Position numbers and translations under genes: made by a program | Notes under the pieces: model-generated | The model's database searches: none | What the model was told of the DNA's origin: nothing | Seen by the model: the letters and a program-made list of their open reading frames with translations, nothing else | Shown: piece by piece, positions 57,400 through 64,000 of the stretch | How positions within the stretch are numbered: the stretch's first letter is position 1 | How the letters are laid out: each line of letters begins with the position of its first letter | Assembly (NCBI RefSeq): GCF_007829525.1 | Contig: NZ_VLJP01000012.1 | Coordinates: 140,132 to 204,131, forward strand | Direction: 5' to 3' | Origin: Mesorhizobium sp. J18 | Lineage (GTDB): Bacteria; Pseudomonadota; Alphaproteobacteria; Rhizobiales; Rhizobiaceae | DNA: 64,000 nucleotides

Positions 57400-57443
57400 T
57401 CCCCATAAAATCAAAGCGCGTTTTTGCCGAAGAGGGGCTCTCA

Positions 57444-58913
57444 GTGTCGCCGACACTCGTCATATCGATCGTGCTGCTGATCGGCATAGCCGGTTTCGTT
57501 CTCGGCAGGCAGCGCGCCGTTTCGCAGCAGGCGGGAGCTTCGGAGAAGCCTCATTCGCGTGTCCATTATCATGGCTGGTGGGTCTTTCTGGCGGCCGTCC
57601 TTCCCGCCTTGATCTTCATGGCCATCTGGTCGGCGGTGAGCACCACTTATATCGACAATGCCACGCGATCGGCTCTGCCGGAGCAGACCCAGGAAAGTGC
57701 TGTTGCAAGCCGTGCGCTTGCGACCGGCATGGTGCAGAATCTCGCGAGGGGACTGCGCGTTCTCGGTGTCGACAATGCCAGCGACGCTCCGCAGACTTTC
57801 GAGGAACTGCAGCCGCGTCTCAGGGAAAGGGGCATCGCCGTCGCCTCCGATACGCAGGACTACATGATTCCTCTGGCGCTTCAGAGAAACGCCATGGAGG
57901 ACCGCTCGTCATTGCTTCGCAGCGTGTTGACCATAGCGTTCTCCCTTGCCGGAGCCGCATATGCCTTTTCGACGATCGGGGTCCGGGCTCGCGCAAGAAA
58001 CAAGGTCGAACGTGTCACGCTACTGGCGCTTGTAGCCGCTTCGACCATCGCCATTTTGACGACAATTGGCATCGTCTTTTCGATGCTGTTCGAGACGATC
58101 CACTTCTTCCAATCCGTTTCGCCCGCGAATTTCTTCTTCGGCACGGTATGGGATCCGCGCTTCGCCGCTGCCGGTTCGGGCGGTGCGGAAGGCCAGTTCG
58201 GCCTGATCCCGCTTTTGGCCGGCACGCTCTATATCGCTTTCGTGGCGATGCTATTCGCCGTCCCTGTCGGTCTCATGGCCGCCGTCTACATGGCTGAATA
58301 TGCGACGCCCGGTGTCCGGTCCGTCGTCAAGCCGCTGCTGGAAGTGCTCGCCGGCATCCCGACCATCGTCTATGGCTTCTTCGCCCTGGTGACCGTCGGG
58401 CCTTTCCTGCGCGACCTCAGCGCGGACATCGCTGGCGGCCCGTCCTTCATTCAGGCTCAAAGCGTGCTGACGGCCGGCCTGGTGATGGGCATTATGCTCA
58501 TTCCTTTTGTCTCGTCGCTTTCCGACGACATCATCACTGCCGTGCCTCGGGCGATGCGTGACGGCTCGCTCGGTCTCGGCGCGACACGCTCGGAAACGGT
58601 CAAGCGCGTGATCCTGCCGGCAGCCCTGCCCGGCATTGTCGGCGCGCTGCTTTTGACGGCTTCGCGCGCCATCGGCGAGACAATGATCGTTGTCATGGCG
58701 GCCGGCGTGGCGGCGAGGCTCACCTGGAATCCCTTCGAGACCATGACGACGATCACGGTCAAGATCGTCAACCAGCTGACGGGCGACCTCGAATTCACGT
58801 CGCCTCAAACACTCGTGGCCTTCGCACTTGGCATGACCCTGTTTGTGCTGACCCTCGCCATGAATGTCTTCGCCCTTTACATTGTCAGGAAGTACCGGGA
58901 GCAATACGAATGA
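57444..58913 (+). CDS. pstC: Phosphate ABC transporter permease PstC
   Basis: A 489-residue inner-membrane permease, longer than the E. coli protein (about 319). Two extra N-terminal transmembrane helices (about 3-22 and 44-64) with a soluble segment of about 90 residues precede the usual MetI-type permease core, whose EAA-loop motif is around GLGATRSETVKRVILPAALPG. Start is GTG at 57444 with GAGGGG upstream. The ATGA overlap with pstA couples translation. The extended form is typical of rhizobia. Confidence 0.94.
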   Translation: MSPTLVISIVLLIGIAGFVLGRQRAVSQQAGASEKPHSRVHYHGWWVFLAAVLPALIFMAIWSAVSTTYIDNATRSALPEQTQESAVASRALATGMVQNLARGLRVLGVDNASDAPQTFEELQPRLRERGIAVASDTQDYMIPLALQRNAMEDRSSLLRSVLTIAFSLAGAAYAFSTIGVRARARNKVERVTLLALVAASTIAILTTIGIVFSMLFETIHFFQSVSPANFFFGTVWDPRFAAAGSGGAEGQFGLIPLLAGTLYIAFVAMLFAVPVGLMAAVYMAEYATPGVRSVVKPLLEVLAGIPTIVYGFFALVTVGPFLRDLSADIAGGPSFIQAQSVLTAGLVMGIMLIPFVSSLSDDIITAVPRAMRDGSLGLGATRSETVKRVILPAALPGIVGALLLTASRAIGETMIVVMAAGVAARLTWNPFETMTTITVKIVNQLTGDLEFTSPQTLVAFALGMTLFVLTLAMNVFALYIVRKYREQYE

Positions 58914-60226
58914 CCGATGCCATCATTCCTGCCGGCACCTCCCAGCCTGCCAGGCCCCGGCGTGATATCGGGCTGAAGCGGCGCTACGCTGCGGAACAGA
59001 GATTCAAGATTTACGGCATTGTCGCCATTGCGATCGGCCTTTTTTTCCTGGCCGCCCTTTTGTGGTCGGTCTTCTCCAACGGCTATACAGCTTTCTGGCA
59101 GACCTCAATCAACCTGCCCGTCAATTTCGATGAAAGCGTCATAGATCCCGATAACGAGCGCGGAACGAACCCGAACATTCTGTTCACCGCCAACTATCCG
59201 AAGCTGGCGCGCGATGCGCTGGCCCAAAAGCTGGGCATCGATCCAGAAGACCGCGCGCAGATGCGCGATGTCGGAAAAATGATCTCCGACGGTGTACGCG
59301 GCCAGTTGCGGAACGTAGTGATGGCGAATCCGTCAGTAGTAGGCACCACGCAGAATGTCTGGGTGCTGGCCTCCGCCGACATCGATTCCGCCCAAAAAGG
59401 GCAGATCAATCTAGAGATTGGCGAAGACAGGCGCAGGGTCTCCGATCAGCAGGTCGCCTGGATGCGGCAACTCGAGGAGAGCGGTGATCTGGAACAGCGC
59501 TTCAATAGCGGTCTGTTTACCTTCGGTGCCTCGAGCCGTCCCGAGACGGCTGGCGTGGGTGTGGCGCTCGTGGGCTCATTCTATATGATGCTGATCGTGC
59601 TCGTGCTGTCATTGCCGATTGGCGTCGCCGCCTCGATTTACCTGGAAGAATTCGCGGCCAAGAACCGCTGGACTGACCTGATCGAGGTCAACATCAACAA
59701 TCTGGCAGCCGTGCCGTCGATCGTGTTCGGCCTTCTGGGCCTGGCTGTATTCATCAATTTCATGGAGCTGCCGCGCTCGGCGTCCATCGTCGGAGGTCTG
59801 GTTCTGACACTCATGACGCTGCCAACGATCATCATTGCAACGCGCTCAGCCCTGCGAGCCGTGCCTCCTTCCATACGCTCTGCGGCGCTCGGCATTGGCG
59901 CTTCGAAGATGCAGATGGTTTTCCACCATGTGCTGCCTCTCGCTGCCCCAGGTATTCTGACCGGAACGATCATAGGTCTTGCACAGGCGCTGGGCGAAAC
60001 CGCTCCGCTGCTTCTGATCGGCATGGTTGCCTTTGTCGCGAACTATCCGGCCACGCCGATGGATCCTGCCACGGCGCTTCCGGTTCAGATCTATATGTGG
60101 GCAGGAGAGGCTGAGCGTGCCTTTGTCGAAAGGACCTCGGGAGCCATCATCATCCTGCTCGGCTTCCTTGCTATCATGAACATAACCGCGATCATTCTTC
60201 GCCGTCGGGTCGAACGCCGTTGGTAA
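58910..60226 (+). CDS. pstA: Phosphate ABC transporter permease PstA
   Basis: A 438-residue permease, about 140 residues longer than E. coli PstA. Transmembrane helix 1 is at about 38-60; an inserted soluble region of about 150 residues (60-210) with a repeated alpha-helical pattern separates it from the MetI core (six helices in total), whose EAA-loop motif is at [21 protein letters not shown]. Overlaps pstC by ATGA. It forms the membrane channel with PstC. Confidence 0.94.
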   Translation: MTDAIIPAGTSQPARPRRDIGLKRRYAAEQRFKIYGIVAIAIGLFFLAALLWSVFSNGYTAFWQTSINLPVNFDESVIDPDNERGTNPNILFTANYPKLARDALAQKLGIDPEDRAQMRDVGKMISDGVRGQLRNVVMANPSVVGTTQNVWVLASADIDSAQKGQINLEIGEDRRRVSDQQVAWMRQLEESGDLEQRFNSGLFTFGASSRPETAGVGVALVGSFYMMLIVLVLSLPIGVAASIYLEEFAAKNRWTDLIEVNINNLAAVPSIVFGLLGLAVFINFMELPRSASIVGGLVLTLMTLPTIIIATRSALRAVPPSIRSAALGIGASKMQMVFHHVLPLAAPGILTGTIIGLAQALGETAPLLLIGMVAFVANYPATPMDPATALPVQIYMWAGEAERAFVERTSGAIIILLGFLAIMNITAIILRRRVERRW

Positions 60227-60240
60227 CGGAGCCGAGGAAA

Positions 60241-61056
60241 ATGAACATGTTGACGGACCATGCAGTCGAAAAGGCCCTTCAGGGCACGCCCAAGGAACCC
60301 GCCCTGAAGATGGAAGGCTCCAAGGTGAAAGTCTTCTACGGAGAGAAGCAAGCGCTTTTTGATGTCGACCTGAAGGTGCGGGCAAACCAGGTGACAGCGC
60401 TGATCGGCCCTTCCGGCTGTGGCAAGTCGACTTTCCTGCGCTGCCTCAACCGCATGAATGACACCATCGACAACGCCCGGGTCGAAGGCAAGATCACGCT
60501 CGACGGGGAAGATATCTACGACTCCAGGATCGACGTGGTCGAACTGCGCGCCCGCGTCGGGATGGTGTTCCAGAAACCGAACCCCTTTCCGAAGTCGATC
60601 TATGAGAATGTCGCCTATGGGCCGCGCATCCACGGGCTTGCCAGGAGCAAGAGCGAGATGGATGCGATCGTGGAGTCAAGCCTGCAGCGAGCCGGGCTCT
60701 TCAACGAGGTCAAGGATCGGCTGCACGAACCGGGAACGGGCCTTTCCGGCGGACAGCAGCAGCGGCTGTGCATCGCCCGCGCCATTGCGGTTTCGCCGGA
60801 GGTGATTCTGATGGACGAACCTTGCTCGGCGCTCGATCCGATCGCCACGGCCCGCGTGGAAGAACTGATCGATGAATTGCGCGAGAACTATACCATCGTG
60901 ATCGTCACCCACTCCATGCAGCAGGCGGCGCGTGTCTCGCAGCGCACGGCCATGTTCCATCTGGGCAATCTGGTGGAGGAAGGGCCGACGGAGAAGATGT
61001 TCACCAATCCGGACGACAAGCGGACTCAGGATTACATTACCGGCCGCTTCGGTTGA
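60241..61056 (+). CDS. pstB: Phosphate ABC transporter ATPase PstB
   Basis: A 271-residue ABC ATPase with Walker [10 protein letters not shown] at residues 56-64, signature [16 protein letters not shown] and Walker [14 protein letters not shown]. The switch His is in VIVTHSMQQ. It powers phosphate import through PstCA and, with PhoU, signals phosphate sufficiency. A second ATG at 60247 is possible, and the frame runs from a TTG at 60220. It lies 14 bases after pstA. Confidence 0.97.
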   Translation: MNMLTDHAVEKALQGTPKEPALKMEGSKVKVFYGEKQALFDVDLKVRANQVTALIGPSGCGKSTFLRCLNRMNDTIDNARVEGKITLDGEDIYDSRIDVVELRARVGMVFQKPNPFPKSIYENVAYGPRIHGLARSKSEMDAIVESSLQRAGLFNEVKDRLHEPGTGLSGGQQQRLCIARAIAVSPEVILMDEPCSALDPIATARVEELIDELRENYTIVIVTHSMQQAARVSQRTAMFHLGNLVEEGPTEKMFTNPDDKRTQDYITGRFG

Positions 61057-61085
61057 TCTCACTCGGACAGGCGGAAGGAAAGATC

Positions 61086-61793
61086 ATGGTCGGACATACG
61101 GTTACATCTTTCGACGAGGAACTGGAGCATGTCGACCGGCTGATCCGGGAAATGGCCGACCTCTCGGGGTCGATGACGGCAGCATCCACCCAGGCCCTGC
61201 TCGGTTCGGACAATGCGCTCGCCCAGCGGGTCGTGTCGGATGACGCCATCATGGACGCCAAGCAGCGTGAACTGGACGAACGCGCCATCACGCTGATCGC
61301 CAAGCGGCAGCCGATGGCTCAGGATCTCAGGGCCGTGGTCGGCGCCATCCGCATGGCCTCCGATCTTGAACGCATCGGCGATCTTGCCAAGAACATCGCC
61401 AAGCGTGTCGGTGCCGTCGGGCAGAGCGCCACGCCACGCGGTCTTTCCCATTCCATCAACACCATGGCGATGATGGTTCTGGATCAGGTCAAGGCGGTCA
61501 TCGACCGCTATGTGGCGAGAGAGGCCGAGGAACTGGTCCGCCTGCGCGACGAGGACGAGAAGATCGACATCCAGTATACGGCGGTTTTCCGCGAGCTTCT
61601 CACCTATATGATGGAAGATCCGCGCAACATAACGGCCTGCACCCATCTGCTCTTTTGCGCCAAGAATCTCGAGCGCATAGGCGATCACGTGACGAACATC
61701 GCCGAGAATGCCTATTACGTGATGACCGGTGAACAGCTTCCCGTTCAGCGGCCGAAGCTCGACGAGACACAGATGACTGTGGCGACGAACTGA
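61086..61793 (+). CDS. phoU: Phosphate-signalling protein PhoU
   Basis: A 235-residue protein with two three-helix PhoU repeats, each with an acidic metal cluster (RMASDLERIGDLAKNIAKRV and CAKNLERIGDHVTNIAENA). PhoU links the Pst transporter to the PhoR-PhoB system, repressing it when phosphate is ample. GGAAAG lies 6 bases upstream of the ATG at 61086. phoB follows 18 bases after its stop. Confidence 0.96.
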   Translation: MVGHTVTSFDEELEHVDRLIREMADLSGSMTAASTQALLGSDNALAQRVVSDDAIMDAKQRELDERAITLIAKRQPMAQDLRAVVGAIRMASDLERIGDLAKNIAKRVGAVGQSATPRGLSHSINTMAMMVLDQVKAVIDRYVAREAEELVRLRDEDEKIDIQYTAVFRELLTYMMEDPRNITACTHLLFCAKNLERIGDHVTNIAENAYYVMTGEQLPVQRPKLDETQMTVATN

Positions 61794-61811
61794 TTGCGGG
61801 AGAACCAGCCG

Positions 61812-62501
61812 ATGATCGCTCCAAAAATCATGGTCGTGGAGGACGAGGAGCCGCTTTGCGTATTGCTCCGCTACAATCTTGAGGCGGAAGGCTATCAGGT
61901 CGAGGTCATCACGCGCGGCGATGAGGCAGAGATCAGGCTGCAGGAGAACGTGCCCGATCTTCTGGTGCTCGACTGGATGGTCCCGGCCGTATCCGGCATC
62001 GAGCTTTGCCGCCGGCTCAGGATGCGTCCGGAGACGGAAAGGCTGCCGATCATCATGCTGACGGCGCGCGGCGAGGAAAGCGATCGCGTGCGCGGTCTTT
62101 CGACGGGCGCGGACGACTATCTCGTCAAACCTTTCTCGACACCCGAATTCATCGCGCGTGTGCGCGCGCTCCTGCGCCGCGCCAAGCCCGAGATTCTGTC
62201 GACCGTGCTCAAGGTCGGCGACATCATGCTCGATCGCGAGTCGCATCGCGTCTACCGCAAGAAGAACGAGATCAAGCTCGGGCCGACCGAGTTCCGGCTG
62301 CTCGAATTCATGATGCAGCATCCAGGCCGCGTATTCTCGCGTGGGCAGCTCCTCGACAATGTCTGGGGCGAGACGATCTATATCGACGAGCGCACGGTGG
62401 ACGTGCATGTCGGACGCCTGCGCAAGGCTGTGAACCAGGGCAAGATGCCTGACGTCATCCGCACCATACGGGGCGCCGGTTACGCCATCCGGGAAGCGTG
62501 A
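61812..62501 (+). CDS. phoB: Phosphate response regulator PhoB
   Basis: A 229-residue OmpR-type response regulator. The receiver domain has Asp54 (VLDWMVPAVSG) as phosphorylation site with the acidic pair in VVEDEEPL and Lys in LVKPFSTPEF. The C-terminal winged-helix DNA-binding domain contains RVFSRGQLLDNVWGE and ERTVDVHVGRLRK. It should bind the Pho box at 56232. No phoR kinase gene is adjacent. Confidence 0.96.
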   Translation: MIAPKIMVVEDEEPLCVLLRYNLEAEGYQVEVITRGDEAEIRLQENVPDLLVLDWMVPAVSGIELCRRLRMRPETERLPIIMLTARGEESDRVRGLSTGADDYLVKPFSTPEFIARVRALLRRAKPEILSTVLKVGDIMLDRESHRVYRKKNEIKLGPTEFRLLEFMMQHPGRVFSRGQLLDNVWGETIYIDERTVDVHVGRLRKAVNQGKMPDVIRTIRGAGYAIREA

Positions 62502-62557
62502 CAGCGCTGGCATCAGGCGATGGAGGAAGGCCGGCCCTGTCCGCGGGACCCTCTATG

Positions 62558-63799
62558 CTATGCCACGTCGCGGCGCGGGACGGAAATTGCCGCACCCGCG
62601 CCGAACACCGCATGATCCAGGCTTGTTAGCGCTGTCATCGCGCAGCCTTCGCGGATGAGCGGCATCTCGTTGAGATCCGTGTCGAAGCTGATGGCGGCGG
62701 AATGCTGCCCGCCTGCGGTCTTGCCGATCGCCTCGCGTATGACCGGCTCGAGGATATCGAAGGCAGAAACACCCTGTCCGACGATTGCCACCGGTGCCGG
62801 GTCGATAAGCGCGAAAAGGCCCCCGATGCCGAACCCGATTGCTTCTCCGGCCGCCCTGAAGGCGTCGCGTTCTATGCCCTCGCGGCTGCGGGCGGCCTGC
62901 GCCAGTTCCTCCATTGCCGAGGCATCGATATCGGAAGGCGGCGGCTCGTATTCGCTTGTCCCGCGCGCCTTGCGCCAAATGGCATAGTTGCCGGCATAGG
63001 CTTCGATGCAGCCGTTGCGGCCGCAGCGGCAGAGCGCGCCATCCGGCTTGTGGATCATATGGCCGAATTCCCCGGCTGAGGAATGCGGCCCGGTGAACAG
63101 CCTGCCCTTCAGCATCAGGCCCATGCCGATGCCGTGCGACAGGAGGATGGCGATGAAATTGTCGCCATAACGCTCCGGATCGCGCCAGTTGAGAGCGACC
63201 GTGATCATGTTGCAGTCGTTGTGGACGGTGACGGGCAGGCCGAAAGCCTTTTCCAGGGCGGCGCCGAATTCGACATTGCGATGCGGCGTGATCGGAGACC
63301 ATAGCAGCGTCCGCGCCTCCGAATCGGTAATGCCTTGCACGGCAAGGGATATGCGCAGGATCGGTCCGCCTCGCTTCGCATGCCCGGCAATGATTTCGGA
63401 GACGGCCGCCATCACAGTGCTGATCAATTCCTGCTTCGCCATGGTCAGTGTCGGCAGGCGTTTCGTGACTTCACGGATCGTGCTGCCCGCATAATCGACC
63501 AGTGCCACCGATAGTATGTTCAATGACAGGACTGCCGTGACGACCGTTGCCGCCTGCGGGCTGAGCGCCAATGCGACCTGCGGCCTGCCGCGCCGTGCGG
63601 AAGACGCTCCCTCGCCTTTGGCTTCGACGAGAATGCCTTCGCTGATCAGATCCGCGGCTATGGCCGAGATGGTCGAATGGCTGAGTTCGGTAGCCCGGAC
63701 GATTTCGGTGCGTGACGGCTGGACGGCGCGGCGAACGGCGGAAATCACCATGGCGCGATTGCGCTTCCTCAGATCATCATGGCGGATTCCGATTGACAT
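62558..63799 (-). CDS. ROK-family transcriptional repressor
   Basis: A 413-residue regulator. The N-terminal winged helix-turn-helix (about 17-70, TEIVRATELSHSTISAIAADLI) is followed by the ROK domain: ATP-like motif in VALSLNILSVALVDYAG-type region, the GH-x-CRCGRNGC-like zinc motif seen as GHMIHKPDGALCRCGRNGCIEAY, where Cys residues bind zinc, and the DNA-side helix. It resembles XylR/NagC-type repressors of sugar uptake. GGAGGAG precedes the ATG at 63799. It is divergent from the partial gene at 63941. Confidence 0.9.
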   Translation of the reverse strand: MSIGIRHDDLRKRNRAMVISAVRRAVQPSRTEIVRATELSHSTISAIAADLISEGILVEAKGEGASSARRGRPQVALALSPQAATVVTAVLSLNILSVALVDYAGSTIREVTKRLPTLTMAKQELISTVMAAVSEIIAGHAKRGGPILRISLAVQGITDSEARTLLWSPITPHRNVEFGAALEKAFGLPVTVHNDCNMITVALNWRDPERYGDNFIAILLSHGIGMGLMLKGRLFTGPHSSAGEFGHMIHKPDGALCRCGRNGCIEAYAGNYAIWRKARGTSEYEPPPSDIDASAMEELAQAARSREGIERDAFRAAGEAIGFGIGGLFALIDPAPVAIVGQGVSAFDILEPVIREAIGKTAGGQHSAAISFDTDLNEMPLIREGCAMTALTSLDHAVFGAGAAISVPRRDVA

Positions 63800-63874
63800 G
63801 CCCCATCTCCTCCCAATCGACGGGCGGCACCGTCTGAAGAGCGATATTGACATAGGCAGCGGGGTGAGTCATTC

Positions 63875-63897
63875 TTTTTTTCGAAGCTCGAAAAAAA
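63875..63897. promoter_or_regulatory. Perfect inverted repeat, candidate ROK operator
   Basis: TTTTTTTCGA (63875-63884) is repeated inverted as TCGAAAAAAA (63888-63897) around AGC. It lies between the divergent ROK regulator and the partial exported-protein gene, where a repressor of both would bind. T-rich/A-rich arms of this kind are usual in ROK (NagC/XylR-type) operators. Confidence 0.7.
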
Positions 63898-63940
63898 GAG
63901 CTTCCCGCATTAACAGCGCTGTTTGCGTAGGGAGGAACTC

Positions 63941-64000
63941 ATGAAAAAGGCTGCAACCGCCATCCTGGCGGGTCTTGGCTTGTCGTTTGCTCTTTCGACC
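63941..64000 (+). CDS. Partial exported protein, probable sugar-binding protein
   Basis: Only the first 20 codons are in the window (MKKAATAILAGLGLSFALST), a Sec signal peptide that continues past the right edge. GGGAGGAACTC directly precedes the ATG. Divergent orientation to a ROK repressor suggests a periplasmic sugar-binding protein of an ABC transporter, but the mature protein is not visible. Confidence 0.6.
   Translation, partial: MKKAATAILAGLGLSFALST

Noticed and set aside
61059..62513. 484-codon minus-strand frame opposite phoU and phoB
   Set aside because: It spans two well-supported genes and has no motif.

Overview
The window looks like a chromosomal segment of a high-GC alphaproteobacterium of the order Hyphomicrobiales (Rhizobiales), probably the Phyllobacteriaceae/Mesorhizobium side. 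Grounds are the gene orders hemC-hemD-mitofilin-like-hemY, ruvCAB followed by ybgC-tolQRAB-pal-cpoB-tilS-ftsH-glmM, serC-serA behind a serC-type RNA leader, 6S RNA before the formyltetrahydrofolate cyclo-ligase gene, and a rhizobial-type pstSCAB-phoU-phoB cluster. The genus is inferred from protein flavour and gene order only. There is no prophage, insertion sequence or CRISPR array; almost everything is core genome.

Layout. 1-5 kb: heme synthesis (hemC, hemD), an alphaproteobacterial Mic60/mitofilin-like membrane protein and HemY. 5-10 kb: TerB-like protein, class I glutamine amidotransferase, a CoxE-like VWA protein and a MoxR ATPase separated by a STAS-like protein and a GNAT acetyltransferase, and a small exported protein. 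10-17 kb: 6S RNA, fau, a YmdB-type phosphodiesterase, TerC, an exported metallo-beta-lactamase-fold protein, yebC, a SelT/Rdx-like CxxC protein, rpmE and an MsbA-like ABC exporter. 17-25 kb: a VapBC module, a large FAD dehydrogenase, a MotA/MotB-like pair, an inositol-monophosphatase-family protein, efp, a Sel1-repeat protein and a ThiE-like protein. 25-32 kb: TauE/SafE permease, acyl-CoA ligase, a probable small RNA flanked by two CtrA-type boxes, a DUF1465 protein, and ruvC-ruvA-[vapBC]-ruvB-ybgC.

32-43 kb: Tol-Pal envelope machinery, tilS, ftsH (with a possible RpoH promoter), glmM and an outer-membrane beta-barrel protein preceded by a CtrA-type box. 43-53 kb: serC RNA leader, serC, serA, an EamA exporter, purA, a large single-span protein, rpoH, rluD and a small membrane protein. 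53-56 kb: tRNA-Glu(CTC), a gene-poor stretch, a lone O-antigen-polymerase-like protein, a glycine-zipper lipoprotein and a DUF305 protein. 56-62.5 kb: a phosphate regulon headed by a Pho box but lacking an adjacent phoR. 62.5-64 kb: a ROK repressor divergent from the start of an exported protein cut by the window edge, probably a sugar-binding protein.

How they fit together: many genes serve the cell envelope and its remodelling (Tol-Pal, FtsH, GlmM, outer-membrane protein, MotA/MotB-like pair, Mic60-like protein), and three CtrA-type sites suggest cell-cycle control of part of this set. The most unusual items are a toxin-antitoxin module inside ruvCAB, the CtrA-flanked sRNA candidate, the uncharacterised MotA/MotB-like energiser pair and the mitofilin homologue in the heme operon. 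Start codons were moved from the longest reading frame where a Shine-Dalgarno sequence, signal peptide or family length pointed to an internal start.
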